Shown here piece by piece: positions 1 through 9,041 of a stretch of DNA of 64,000 bases (the first letter of the stretch is position 1; every line of letters starts with the position of its first letter). The DNA is from Candidatus Manganitrophaceae bacterium (GTDB taxonomy: Bacteria; Nitrospirota; Nitrospiria; SBBL01; Manganitrophaceae). The notes below the pieces were generated by a model. It was not told where the DNA came from. It searched no databases and was given only the letters and a program-made list of their open reading frames with translations. The stretch lies in contig JACQEZ010000005.1 in NCBI GenBank assembly GCA_016200325.1, forward strand, positions 1-64,000. Direction: 5' to 3'. Made by a program: the position numbers and the translations under genes.

Positions 1-147
1 GCGTGGATGCTGCAGGAAAGGGGCGATGTTCTCTTTGCTGCCGGTGAAGTAGTTGTCCAGCGAGAGCACTTCATGCCCCTGCCCCAGCAGCGCTTCACAC
101 AAATGCGAGCCTAAAAACCCCGCTCCCCCGGTTACCAAAATACGCAT
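1..147 (-). CDS. NAD-dependent epimerase/dehydratase, N-terminal fragment (UDP-glucuronate decarboxylase-like)
   Basis: Only the first 49 codons lie in the window; the gene runs off the left edge. It starts [20 protein letters not shown], the glycine-rich NAD-binding turn of extended short-chain dehydrogenases, followed by an acidic residue after the second strand ([12 protein letters not shown]). The LDNxFTGxKxN pattern is typical of UDP-glucuronate decarboxylases and related UDP-sugar epimerases, so a nucleotide-sugar modifying role is likely. A Shine-Dalgarno AGGAG at 154-158 lies 6 nt upstream of the ATG at 145-147. It is separated by 93 bp from the priming transferase gene upstream. The exact substrate cannot be read from this fragment. 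Confidence 0.85.
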   Translation of the reverse strand, partial: MRILVTGGAGFLGSHLCEALLGQGHEVLSLDNYFTGSKENIAPFLQHPR

Positions 148-240
148 ACAAAACTCCTGACGTGAGGTCTCCAAAATACCAGACACGTCTGAAAAAGGTC
201 AAGCCGAAAACCAGCCAATCGGCAAATAGGAGCCGGACCG

Positions 241-1662
241 CTAAGAGGCGCCCCGACCGGCCAGAACTACCAAAATTGTCTTAATGAATATTTTAAAGTC
301 GAGCTTGAGCGACCAGTTGTCGATATAGTGGAGGTCTAGCTCCATCCACTTTTTGAAGTCGGTGATCTTGCTCCGGCCATTGATCTGCCAGAGACAGGTC
401 AGCCCCGGCTTCATCGAAAGCCGGCGGCGCTGCCACCGTTCATACCGAGCCACCTCCTCTGGCAGCGGCGGCCGCGGTCCGACGACGCTCATGTCGCCGC
501 GAAGGACATTGTAGAGCTGAGGAATCTCATCCAGGCTGGTTCTACGAAGGAGCCGGCCGATCCAGGTGGTTCGGGGATCGTCCCGGATCTTGAAAACCGG
601 CCCATCCATTTCATTCAGATGCGCGAAATGGGGCTTGAGCGCCTCGGCATTCTCGAGCATCGATCGGAACTTATAAAGGATAAATTGTCTTCCGTTGAGT
701 CCGACCCGGGTCTGCCGAAAGAAGATCGGCCCCTCAGAAGTCGCCTTAATACCGACGGCGATCATAAAAAGAAAGGGAGAGAGGAGAATCAATAAGAAAA
801 AAGAGATCGCCAGATCGAAAAGACGTTTGGCCAGCAGGAGGACTTCATCATGCGGCGTGGTGGTGAAGGTCAGCAGCGGCACCCCATGGAGGTCATCCAG
901 ATGAACCTTTGCGATCATATGCGGGAAAAAATTAACCGCAACGCGGGTCCGGATCCCCTGTTCTTCACAGAGAAGAAAAAGCTCTTCGAGCTCCTCCAGC
1001 CTTTTTCGTGAAACGGCAAAAATCAACTCATCCACGACATGGCTCTGAAGCATTTGGGGAAGGTCCGAAACGGAGCCGAGCACCGGAGACTTTCCGACCT
1101 TTTCTAATTTAATTTCGGGGCTGTCCGAAACAAAGCCGATTAACCGGACCCCCCAGTGCCGGTTCTTCCCAATGATCTCGGCCACCTCTCTGGCCCGCCG
1201 GCCCGTCCCGACAATGAGGATGTTCCGGTAGTTATATCCTCTCTTTCTTGCGCTGCGGATAAACGTGCGAAGGGCCAACCGTTCTAAAAAAAGACAGAGG
1301 AAGCTTGCCCCGCCGAAAAAAGTAATAAAGAGACGGCTGATGAAGTCGGCCTTGGCGGCGAAAACAATCGCCATGAGGAGGAGCATCCCTGAAATAGAAA
1401 TTTTGGCGAGCTTCCAGGCTTCCCTCCAAAAGGTCTTGGTCCGCTGCGATTCATAAAAATCGAAGTAGTACAAGAGGGCGGACCAGAGGGGAACGATGAC
1501 ATAGATCAGCCAAAGATAGTTTTCAAAGGGGATCAGGCGTCCATAACTTTGGGATAAATACAGGTCCCGGATGCGGAACGAGAGATAAAACGCGCCGATC
1601 AAGATCGTAATATCAGTCAGGTAGACCCCGACCGAGACCAGTTTTGCCTTTTGCTTTAACAT
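241..1662 (-). CDS. Undecaprenyl-phosphate sugar phosphotransferase (WbaP/WcaJ type priming transferase)
   Basis: This membrane enzyme probably moves a sugar-1-phosphate from a nucleotide sugar to undecaprenyl phosphate, the first step of an exopolysaccharide or O-antigen repeat unit. It has 473 residues, as expected for the long polyisoprenyl-phosphate hexose-1-phosphate transferase family. About four membrane segments fill residues 10-130. A Rossmann-like domain follows at 145-250 (NILIVGTGRRAREV). The catalytic bacterial sugar transferase domain runs from about 278 (KRLFDLAISF) through GPIFFRQTRVG, KFRSM, RTSLDEIPQL (Asp-Glu dyad at 378-379) and VVGPRPPLP to KPGLTCLWQINGRS. It lies downstream of the GT4, methyltransferase and Wzx genes and is the natural first enzyme for that Wzx pathway. 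Glucose-1-P or galactose-1-P are the usual donors; which one is used here is not visible. Confidence 0.93.
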   Translation of the reverse strand: MLKQKAKLVSVGVYLTDITILIGAFYLSFRIRDLYLSQSYGRLIPFENYLWLIYVIVPLWSALLYYFDFYESQRTKTFWREAWKLAKISISGMLLLMAIVFAAKADFISRLFITFFGGASFLCLFLERLALRTFIRSARKRGYNYRNILIVGTGRRAREVAEIIGKNRHWGVRLIGFVSDSPEIKLEKVGKSPVLGSVSDLPQMLQSHVVDELIFAVSRKRLEELEELFLLCEEQGIRTRVAVNFFPHMIAKVHLDDLHGVPLLTFTTTPHDEVLLLAKRLFDLAISFFLLILLSPFLFMIAVGIKATSEGPIFFRQTRVGLNGRQFILYKFRSMLENAEALKPHFAHLNEMDGPVFKIRDDPRTTWIGRLLRRTSLDEIPQLYNVLRGDMSVVGPRPPLPEEVARYERWQRRRLSMKPGLTCLWQINGRSKITDFKKWMELDLHYIDNWSLKLDFKIFIKTILVVLAGRGAS

Positions 1663-1784
1663 AGGGTTCCAATAATATAGCAGAATTTGTTAAATAGCTC
1701 TATTGGATTTCTCATTTCTCGAAAAAGCGGCAAAGAGCATCGGCAAGAGAATGGGCAATGAGAATGGGAAGGAGCAGGACGGTT

Positions 1785-2897
1785 TCATCCTCTCGCGTTA
1801 TGATCAGGGTCACCCAAGTCGATATTTTCGCTTAAATAGCTCCGCATTTTTGCTTTAAAGATTTCTTGACCAAATTGCCCCGCATGGGCTCGAATCTTTT
1901 GCGGATCGAATTCCATTGACTCAAAGCGCCGAACCGCATCGATCAGATCCTCCGGGCTCTGTTTCTGGAAAAACAGGCCGGTGACCCCCTCCAAAACTGT
2001 TTCGAGCGCCCCCCCCCGACCATATGCAATCACCGGCCGGCCCGAGGCCATCGCCTCGACCGGCGCGATCCCGAAATCTTCCTCCCCCGGAAAGAGAAAC
2101 GCCCGGCACCCACTCAGATAGGTCGCCAACGCTTCCTCCGAGACCCGTCCGAGGAAGGTAATATTCTTTTTCGCCTGCTTCCTCAGAACCGCTTCATGGG
2201 GACCGGAACCAATAATTAAGAGCGGCAGGCCGAGCCGGTTGAATGCCTCCACGACCAGATCGATCCTCTTATATGGATTTAGACGGGAGACAATCAGAAA
2301 ATAATTTTCCAATCGGTCTGAAATGGAAAACCGGGCGAGATCGACCGGAGGATAAATTAAATCGGCCCGGCGCCGATAAACCCGTTCGATCCGATCGCAG
2401 ATATGCTTCGAAATGCCGATGAAGCGGTCGACCCGCGCTGCGGTGGCGAGGTCCCACCGCTTCAGATAAGAGAGCGCCCCCGGCAAGATGATTTTGTAAA
2501 GGGGGTTGAGCCCCTCTTTGGCGAGATACGATTCCGCTTCCCAGACAAACCGCATCGGCGTGTAACAGTAACAGACATGGCGCACCCCTTTTGGGACCCG
2601 AATCCCCTTCGCAAAGGCGCTGCTGCTGCTGAGGATAACATCATAGCCTCGCAGATCAAACCGTTCCATCGCCGAGGGATAGAGGAGCAAATATTTTTTA
2701 AAATGTCGGTCTAGAAGAGGGAGGCGTTGCATGAAGGAAGGTCGAATATCCATCGTTGAGAAAACCGAGGGGAGCTTTTCCGGTATAAAAATAGAGGTGA
2801 ATATCGGCGCGTCGGGAAAAAGCGCATGGAGCGTTTCGACCACCCGCTCCGCGCCGCCGTATTGATTGAGATAATCATGGACGATGGCGAGCTTCAT
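1785..2897 (-). CDS. Glycosyltransferase family 4
   Basis: A 370-residue cytoplasmic GT-B enzyme that should add a sugar to the lipid-linked repeat unit. The N-terminal domain opens with MKLAIVHDYLNQYGGAERV, where the GGAE loop is the acceptor-side motif of GT4. The C-terminal domain carries SRLNPYKRIDLVVEAF (about 203-218), the nucleotide-sugar contact region FPGEEDFGIAPVEAMASGRP (about 270-289) and the retaining-enzyme E-x7-E pattern. It resembles WbaZ/mannosyltransferase-type enzymes, but donor and linkage are not determined. Its start codon overlaps the stop of the upstream methyltransferase gene by 4 nt (ATGA), suggesting translational coupling. A 122-bp gap separates it from the priming transferase. 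Confidence 0.88.
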   Translation of the reverse strand: MKLAIVHDYLNQYGGAERVVETLHALFPDAPIFTSIFIPEKLPSVFSTMDIRPSFMQRLPLLDRHFKKYLLLYPSAMERFDLRGYDVILSSSSAFAKGIRVPKGVRHVCYCYTPMRFVWEAESYLAKEGLNPLYKIILPGALSYLKRWDLATAARVDRFIGISKHICDRIERVYRRRADLIYPPVDLARFSISDRLENYFLIVSRLNPYKRIDLVVEAFNRLGLPLLIIGSGPHEAVLRKQAKKNITFLGRVSEEALATYLSGCRAFLFPGEEDFGIAPVEAMASGRPVIAYGRGGALETVLEGVTGLFFQKQSPEDLIDAVRRFESMEFDPQKIRAHAGQFGQEIFKAKMRSYLSENIDLGDPDHNARG

Positions 2898-3607
2898 GGA
2901 GAGGACATCGTCCCGCGCTCCCCAACAGACGACGCATCGCGCTCCGCGATGACGACCAGATCTCCTTTAAACATAAAACCCATGAACCAGAGATTTAAAA
3001 AGGTCTTTGCAAGCGCTACCAGGAAGTGTTTGTTCGGCTCCTTGTCCCGGGTCGTCTTGATCACCTTAAAGCCGGCCCGCTGGAGCAGAAGCACCAACAA
3101 TTTCTCGGGATAGGGCCGGACATGGGTCGGGTCGAGCCAGAACCGCTCCGAGGTTCTCAGATCACTGGCGTTGGGGGTGATTAAAATCAGGCGGCCCCCC
3201 TTCTTCATCACCCGTTGGAATTGGCGGATCATCTCCATCGCCTCATTCGGCTGCAGATGCTCAATGACATGCGAGCAAAAAATCCCTCCGATGGATTCAT
3301 CCCGGAGAGAACGAAGATGGCCGAGCGCGTCCCCCTGAACCGCATCGAGCCCTTTGTTCTTGCAGAGTTGAACCGCCTTCTCCGAAAGGTCGAGACCATA
3401 GCCGTTTAATCCGGCCTGCTTAAACAGATCGAGCATGATTCCCCGCCCGCAACCGAGATCGAGGATGACGCCGGGCGCCTGTTGAAAGTAAGGGAGATAG
3501 CGCGCCTGGTTCTTCCGAATCTGCGACGCATCTCCCCAGGCATACAGAAGATCGATATCGAGATCTTCGATCTGCCCGGCGGGCCGATTCTGATCTTCTT
3601 TAGCCAA
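2894..3607 (-). CDS. Class I SAM-dependent methyltransferase
   Basis: A 237-residue methyltransferase with a single Rossmann-like domain. Motif I is VILDLGCGRGIMLDLFKQAG (about 48-67), followed by the acidic ribose contact YGLDLSEKAV, the motif with DAVQGDALG, and FCSHVIEHL (motif IV region), which is typical of the methyltransferase-11/23 group. It lies between the Wzx flippase gene (8 nt overlap) and a GT4 gene (4 nt overlap) in a polysaccharide operon. O-methylation of a sugar residue or of the chain end is therefore the most likely role. No membrane segment is apparent. The acceptor is unknown. Confidence 0.87.
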   Translation of the reverse strand: MAKEDQNRPAGQIEDLDIDLLYAWGDASQIRKNQARYLPYFQQAPGVILDLGCGRGIMLDLFKQAGLNGYGLDLSEKAVQLCKNKGLDAVQGDALGHLRSLRDESIGGIFCSHVIEHLQPNEAMEMIRQFQRVMKKGGRLILITPNASDLRTSERFWLDPTHVRPYPEKLLVLLLQRAGFKVIKTTRDKEPNKHFLVALAKTFLNLWFMGFMFKGDLVVIAERDASSVGERGTMSSP

Positions 3608-4874
3608 CCGGTCTCCTCCCCGCTATTTTAAAGACATAAATCGACTGAATTGCGGTGTTGATCGCCTCCGTGACCACCACCGCGATCGCCGCCCCTATCA
3701 TACTATAGCGGGGGATGAGAACAAAACCGAGGATTGAATTGATCAAGAGATTGCCGGCGGCCACCGCAGTCACAACGCGGTACTTTCCGAGCGAGTTGAT
3801 TATGGCGGTCAACATGGCATTGATCGATTTAAAGACGATCGAGCCGCTCAATATCATCAACACCAAGGTAACTCTGTCGGAAGGGGTCACCACCCAGCCG
3901 ATGAGCGGACGGGCATAGAACGAGAGAAGAGAGGCGACGGAGAGGGTCGACAGGAAGGTGACCATCAAGACCTTTGAGACGATCCTCCGACTTCCTTTCT
4001 GGAAAAAGTCGCCGGAGGGAGACGAAAGAGAAGCATAAAGGGAGAGGGAGAGCGATGTGAAAATCAACATAAACGGTTCTGTGATCCGAAAGGCCGCCGC
4101 ATACTCCCCCACGGCGGTGGTCCCTTGAAACCATCCGAGAAGAAGCTGATCCATTCTCATATAGATCACGATCATCATGACCGACAGACCGACCGGGAGG
4201 CTCTCTCCAATTAATTCGCGCGCGACGGCCGATTGAAACTGCGGGCGGACCCTTCCATAACGGCCATAAATTTTAAAGAGAATAATTAAGTTGGCCAGCT
4301 CCGTCACCGGAACGATGAAACAGATCAGCAGGAGCGAGCCCCCGCCTCGAAGGATGATCAGCGTCAACAAGATATAAGAGAGGGCGCTGATGATGTGGCC
4401 CAGCGCGGCCTCAATCAATCGCAGTTTTGCCTGGAAATAGGTATTGAATAGATTAATTAAGAGCGTGGTATAAATGGTCGTCGCCAAAATCAGCAGGAAA
4501 GGACGGCCGCCGATATCGGGATAAAGGAAGGAGAAAGAAATCAGCGCAATGAGGTAGCCGCCGGTCGCGAAAAGGCATTTCAAGGCAAACGCATTTCCGA
4601 TCAGCGCTTCAACGGCGCCCTGCTGTCGGGAGAGCCTTCTGATGAGAACCGTATCAACGCCGAGATCGGAGAGAGACCTGAATATTTCCACGAAAGCATA
4701 GACGAGCGAAAAGACGCCGAACTCCGCCGGGCCAAACTGTCTGGCGATCAGAAGAAAAAGAAAGACGCGGGCGATCCCCGTCAGTCCCTTGAGGAAGACC
4801 ATCACCATCGTGTTCTCGACGATGGCGGAAAGAGCTCCGGATTTTCTGAGGACGGCTCGGAAGGTATTTATCAT
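3600..4874 (-). CDS. Wzx-type oligosaccharide flippase
   Basis: A polytopic inner-membrane protein of the polysaccharide transport (MATE/MOP) superfamily. It is expected to flip an undecaprenyl-diphosphate-linked repeat unit from the cytoplasmic to the periplasmic face. From the ATG at 4874 it has 425 residues with about 12-14 hydrophobic segments. The start of the family fold is FLKGLTGIARVFLFLLIARQ followed by FGPAEFGVFSLVYAF, the classic Wzx N-terminus. An in-frame ATG at 4982 would extend it by 36 basic, non-hydrophobic residues and overlap the preceding GT4 gene by 52 nt, so I prefer 4874. It sits among glycosyltransferases and the priming transferase, indicating a Wzx-dependent pathway separate from the Wzm/Wzt exporter further right. 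Confidence 0.88.
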   Translation of the reverse strand: MINTFRAVLRKSGALSAIVENTMVMVFLKGLTGIARVFLFLLIARQFGPAEFGVFSLVYAFVEIFRSLSDLGVDTVLIRRLSRQQGAVEALIGNAFALKCLFATGGYLIALISFSFLYPDIGGRPFLLILATTIYTTLLINLFNTYFQAKLRLIEAALGHIISALSYILLTLIILRGGGSLLLICFIVPVTELANLIILFKIYGRYGRVRPQFQSAVARELIGESLPVGLSVMMIVIYMRMDQLLLGWFQGTTAVGEYAAAFRITEPFMLIFTSLSLSLYASLSSPSGDFFQKGSRRIVSKVLMVTFLSTLSVASLLSFYARPLIGWVVTPSDRVTLVLMILSGSIVFKSINAMLTAIINSLGKYRVVTAVAAGNLLINSILGFVLIPRYSMIGAAIAVVVTEAINTAIQSIYVFKIAGRRPVG

Positions 4875-4930
4875 GGAGGGGGCACATCCGTATAAATCTC
4901 TTAATCTTTGAGTATTGATCGATAAACTTT

Positions 4931-6070
4931 TTATTTTCCTTGGACCACGCGATCGTAGACGTCCAACGTCAAGGCGGCGCATCGCTCCCAGCTGAACTGC
5001 TTCGCCCGCTCCAGCCCCTTTTGGCTCAGCAGAGCACGCCGCGCTGGATCGGTGATGAGGTCCTCGATCTCCGCCGCCAGCCGTCCGACATCCTCAGGAT
5101 GGACCTGCACCCCCGCCTCTCCAACAACTTCCGGGAGAGAGGAGACATTCGACGTGATCACCGGCGTTCCACACGCCATCGCTTCCAAGGGAGGAAGGCC
5201 GAAGCCTTCATAAAGCGACGGAAAGACAAAAACCGCCGCGCCACTGTAGAGGGCGGGAAGATCGCCTCCCGGAAGGTAGCCGGTCTTGATGGTGCTCGAT
5301 TGGATGCCGAGCTTTTGAATTTGCATATCTAACGTTTCCATTAGCCATCCCATTCCACCCCCCAGAACGAGGGGATACTGCTCCCTCAGACGCGTTGGCA
5401 GGGTCGCATAGGCCCGGAGGAGATTGATGATATTTTTTCTTGGTTCCAGGGTTCCGATATATAAAATGTAAGAGCCTGGCTTTAGGCCGTACTTTGAGAG
5501 AACTGGATTTAGAAAAGCGACAGGGACTGGTTTAAAGTGGGCCTCCATTCCTAATGGAGTCACAGTGATCTTCTTAGGTGGAAGATTAAGATATTTTACC
5601 ATCTCCTGTTTTGTGGCTTCTGAGATTGTTATATAGTGCGAAGCACGGTTGAGTCTTGGATAGAAGTAGCGCTCCATGTAACGAATTCGTTTGGCAGGAT
5701 GAGTCGCTGGAAAGAGATGGAAGGAGAGATCAAATACAGTCAAAACTATCGGCCCGTTGAAATGCATTGGGATATAATTCGTTTCATGATAGAGCTCAAA
5801 TTTTCTCCTCAACTGACCGAAGACGAAGAGAAAGTCAAGTGTAGCCCGATAGATGGGGTATGCTTTTCCCAGACGTTGAACAAACTTCCTTGCGCTAACA
5901 TAAGGTTCAACTGGACGATCTTTTAAACGCTTTCCCCATTGAACTCCATAATAAAAAGTAATATCCCACACTCCCTTTGAATACTGCATGGATTTGAATA
6001 GTTGATAAACATAGTTTCCAACCCCGCTCCTGGGACTAAGAAGGGGGATACCATTTGCAATTATACGCAC
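4931..6070 (-). CDS. Glycosyltransferase family 4
   Basis: A 379-residue GT-B glycosyltransferase for surface polysaccharide. The N-terminal acceptor domain starts [20 protein letters not shown] with the [10 protein letters not shown] turn common in mannosyl/rhamnosyl GT4 enzymes. The donor domain contains [19 protein letters not shown] (about 203-221) and [20 protein letters not shown], holding the E-x7-E signature. The start is a GTG at 6068-6070 preceded by AGGAA at good spacing. The gene follows a GT2 gene after 9 bp and precedes wzx. Base composition of the 5' half is visibly more AT-rich than the 3' half, consistent with a mosaic cluster. Donor and linkage are unknown. Confidence 0.88.
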   Translation of the reverse strand: MRIIANGIPLLSPRSGVGNYVYQLFKSMQYSKGVWDITFYYGVQWGKRLKDRPVEPYVSARKFVQRLGKAYPIYRATLDFLFVFGQLRRKFELYHETNYIPMHFNGPIVLTVFDLSFHLFPATHPAKRIRYMERYFYPRLNRASHYITISEATKQEMVKYLNLPPKKITVTPLGMEAHFKPVPVAFLNPVLSKYGLKPGSYILYIGTLEPRKNIINLLRAYATLPTRLREQYPLVLGGGMGWLMETLDMQIQKLGIQSSTIKTGYLPGGDLPALYSGAAVFVFPSLYEGFGLPPLEAMACGTPVITSNVSSLPEVVGEAGVQVHPEDVGRLAAEIEDLITDPARRALLSQKGLERAKQFSWERCAALTLDVYDRVVQGK

Positions 6071-6079
6071 AACAGTTCC

Positions 6080-7030
6080 TTATAGCTTATGATATACCCG
6101 CTTTTTGCCAAAACGGCTTAAAATAAAATCAGCTAACCCCCGTAGTTTATCGAGACTCCTTCCGCCCTGATGCCGGCCTAAAAGAAAACGCATAGCCCCT
6201 TTCACAATTACTTTGCCACACCGATATTGTGCTTGGAAGGAAGTCTTACTGTGCTTCCTAAGAAACAAAAGCTTATTTCTAAGATGGTAATAGGTATGGA
6301 GTGAAGATCCTAAATTTGCTTTAGTAGATGCCGACTCTTTATGCCATATTTTTGCCGTTTGGACGCAAACAATTTTATATCCTGCCTTTCCAGCCCGAAC
6401 ACACCAATCGACATCTTCATAATATAGAAAATAATTCGGATCCAACAAGCCTACTTTTTTAATAACATCGGCCTTAACCATCATTGCACACCCGCTCAGC
6501 CGATCGACTTCAACCGTCTTATCATACTGACCGACATCTAAGTCCCCCTTTCCCCAATGGGGTGACTCCCCTGTTTCAAAATCGATCGACGCTCCCGCAA
6601 ACCATATCCTTTCTGGTTCATTGAGATAATATATTTTCGGTCCAGCCATGCCGAGACTAAAGTCATTTTCCATCACATTCATCAGATCGGATAATACCGC
6701 CGGGTGAACAATAGTGTCATTGTTCAATAAGAAAATATAATCTGCTCCCTTTTCTAAAGCGTGGGAGATTCCAACGTTACTCCCAGCAGGAAAACCGAGA
6801 TTGGAAGGAAGTTCAAGCAATGTAATGTTAGACGTATTCCGTAGCTTTTCGACCGATTGATCGCGAGATCCATTATCTACAACGATAATCTCACAATTCT
6901 GATGTGACACCCTCAATAATGAATTGATGCAGGCTAAAGTATCAGTGATTCCATTCCAGTTTACAATGACGATACTGATTTTTAAGTTATTCATTTCTAG
7001 TGCACACTTTAAATCCGTATTACCTGTCAT
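6080..7030 (-). CDS. Glycosyltransferase family 2 (rhamnosyltransferase-like)
   Basis: A 316-residue inverting GT-A enzyme. It shows ISIVIVNWNGITDTLACINS at the start of the fold, VVDNGSRDQSVEKL for nucleotide binding, FLLNNDTIVHPAVL with the metal-binding N-x-D variant of DxD, and the C-terminal block YFLYYEDVDWCVRAGKAGYK followed by WHKESAS. This layout is that of the WcaA/RfbF-type family, often rhamnosyl or galactofuranosyl transferases. The start is uncertain: the ATG at 7030 gives 12 extra residues, while the ATG at 6994 (MNNLKISIV) fits the family start better; neither has a good Shine-Dalgarno sequence. AT-rich composition sets it apart from the core genes on the right. Confidence 0.87.
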   Translation of the reverse strand: MTGNTDLKCALEMNNLKISIVIVNWNGITDTLACINSLLRVSHQNCEIIVVDNGSRDQSVEKLRNTSNITLLELPSNLGFPAGSNVGISHALEKGADYIFLLNNDTIVHPAVLSDLMNVMENDFSLGMAGPKIYYLNEPERIWFAGASIDFETGESPHWGKGDLDVGQYDKTVEVDRLSGCAMMVKADVIKKVGLLDPNYFLYYEDVDWCVRAGKAGYKIVCVQTAKIWHKESASTKANLGSSLHTYYHLRNKLLFLRKHSKTSFQAQYRCGKVIVKGAMRFLLGRHQGGRSLDKLRGLADFILSRFGKKRVYHKL

Positions 7031-7133
7031 TGATGGCCGAATTCACTAGTATAAACCTGCTCTTCTGCTTTATAGCCTGTAATTATAATAGGCTATGAAC
7101 TATTTGTTATTTAAATTGATGTTAGCATCCGCC

Positions 7134-9041
7134 TTATGGCGACCTGGGTATGGCATCAAAAGCCTCTGATTGGCGAATCCTCCACCATGATAAAAATAAT
7201 GTAACAAAATCAAAAATTATAACTGAAATAAATGATAACCCTATTACATAAGTGGAAAAGAAAAGCCTGGGGTCAAGTTGGCCGAAGTAAGTACTTACAT
7301 AGGATAATGCCAAAAGCCGAACAAGAGTAAAAGCAAAAAAGATAATTGCTATCCAGTGAAATGGCCCAGGTACGGCAATGCGCCAGAGGAGTAAACGACC
7401 GATTGATGCGATGACTCCCAAAATTTCTAAGATTAGTCCAAATCGAATAAAAAAATGAGCAATCCGTTTTCTCCATTTTACAGTGGGGATTCCAAATAAT
7501 GACATCCTCTCTATAGATTTTTTTTCACTCAATCTATTTTCTTCCCAAATCCGCCCCTCATGTTGACCATGCTCCCGGTAGTGAAGAACGGCACCCCATT
7601 CATCGCCGCCGCCGTGAGGGCCAAAGTCCTTTGCCGAAGCGACATCGGGATATCGAAGCCAATATTCTAAACTAAGATATAAGTCCTGAGGATAGTTTTT
7701 CCACCCTTCTCTAAGTGTAGATGTTACCTGCGATACGCTATCGAAGTAATGTGTCATTGTAGCAAATTGATACATGCGGCCATAATTGTCGTCGACTGGA
7801 AAGGTTTCTGGTAATTCGCCCGCAACTCCAATGGGCGGACGAATCATCATCTTTACAATTTCAGTTCCCTCTTTAATAAATGGCATCACCCATTGCACTT
7901 GAAAAGGAGGTATTAAACCCTCTCCATTATATCTACATCTCAATTGTCCATTCTGACACGCCTTTTGTATTTCCAGCCGGGCGTCATGAAAGAATTTCTG
8001 CGCGCTCACAAGATCTGGTGTTAAACCCGCACTAAAGGCAGCATCCTTAATCCAAAATAACATCCATCCGTTCGTCCACTCATCACAAATATTAAAACGA
8101 GCACATGAATATGAGCCGGGCCCTGGAGGAGGCAGACGCTCTATCATTGGGATCAAACGAGGAACTGTCTCTTGAATTTTTTTTAAAGATTCCTGAGTTA
8201 CCATAACATGGCGACTCTCTTTACTCACCTCGATACTCCGTATCGCCGCGATGAATTTGGGGAACTCTCCTTCATCCATTTCATGTATAATGGGGAGGCC
8301 ATAATGCTTTGAAATGAAGGAACGAACCATTGCTTTTCCCGTAAAAGCAAAAATCAACGGCATCAAAATAACTGCGAGAATGGCCAATCGAATTATTGTT
8401 GAACGAAATCCACCACAGGCCCATGCATACCCCAATACCAAAATATAAAAGAATAACAGAAGCGCATAAAGTAGTTTATCTTCTTCACGTACTAACAACC
8501 CAAATGAAAAACTGACAGCAAGTATAGTAATAGGCCAAAATAAAATCTGTTTGGACCGAATACCATTAAGAAAAAAAATCATTGAGCTTAGAATCACGAC
8601 TAAGAGCCCAATCGATAAAGGCTCCCGCATGACTCGAAACCATTGGTGATCAAAGGTAACCGGATTAAAGAGATAAATAATGAAAATAAATAGCAAAATA
8701 ATTCGATGGAAGCCACAACGTTCCAACGCGGTGATAAAAAAAATGCCCGCTGAAATATATAAAAGGTTAATAGATAAAAGGTATGGAATTCCAAGTAACC
8801 TGCTCCCCGCAATCCAAAGAGATAAACCGGGGATTTTTACCAAGAGCCTAGCATCATAAGGACCAAATGCTTCACCCTGAAGGAGATGAAAAGCACGGGA
8901 AACGTAGAGCCCATCGTCATGAGGAGAATAAATCATCTGTATCGCCAAATCGGAAACTAAAAAAAGCCGCAGCAAAACAATTAAGCTAATAAGAAGCCAA
9001 AAGCCAAAAACTATTGGTAGCCTCGAACGAAGAGTTTCCAT
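7134..9041 (-). CDS. Large polytopic membrane protein, GT-C-like, function unknown
   Basis: A 635-residue integral membrane protein with hydrophobic segments at about 8-30, 80-150, 165-235 and four more near 520-625, and a long soluble stretch at about 240-510. Residues 41-72 (HDDGLYVSRAFHLL, then PYDARLLVKIPG) resemble the first periplasmic loop of GT-C transferases of the ArnT/PMT-like superfamily, where acidic residues are catalytic. The soluble part ends with a repeat-like motif at about 454-502 (YWLRYPDVAS, then HYREHGQHEGRIW), seen in other proteins as YLxxNPDV..HYxxxGxxEGR. It heads the Wzx-linked gene run. It may be a lipid-linked glycosyltransferase, or replace the missing Wzy polymerase; I do not recognise a named family. 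Confidence 0.6.
   Translation of the reverse strand: METLRSRLPIVFGFWLLISLIVLLRLFLVSDLAIQMIYSPHDDGLYVSRAFHLLQGEAFGPYDARLLVKIPGLSLWIAGSRLLGIPYLLSINLLYISAGIFFITALERCGFHRIILLFIFIIYLFNPVTFDHQWFRVMREPLSIGLLVVILSSMIFFLNGIRSKQILFWPITILAVSFSFGLLVREEDKLLYALLLFFYILVLGYAWACGGFRSTIIRLAILAVILMPLIFAFTGKAMVRSFISKHYGLPIIHEMDEGEFPKFIAAIRSIEVSKESRHVMVTQESLKKIQETVPRLIPMIERLPPPGPGSYSCARFNICDEWTNGWMLFWIKDAAFSAGLTPDLVSAQKFFHDARLEIQKACQNGQLRCRYNGEGLIPPFQVQWVMPFIKEGTEIVKMMIRPPIGVAGELPETFPVDDNYGRMYQFATMTHYFDSVSQVTSTLREGWKNYPQDLYLSLEYWLRYPDVASAKDFGPHGGGDEWGAVLHYREHGQHEGRIWEENRLSEKKSIERMSLFGIPTVKWRKRIAHFFIRFGLILEILGVIASIGRLLLWRIAVPGPFHWIAIIFFAFTLVRLLALSYVSTYFGQLDPRLFFSTYVIGLSFISVIIFDFVTLFLSWWRIRQSEAFDAIPRSP

Noticed and set aside
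1663-1784. Possible sigma-54 or sigma-70 promoter before the priming transferase
   Set aside because: TATATT/TATTAT boxes near the start lack a matching -35 box at the right distance, and the TTGC words do not fit the sigma-54 spacing.
7038-7050. CGAATTCACTAGT, resembling a cloning-vector polylinker
   Set aside because: Only 13 bases match such a polylinker and the flanks do not continue it. The sequence on both sides is a normal AT-rich intergenic region, so this is probably coincidence.
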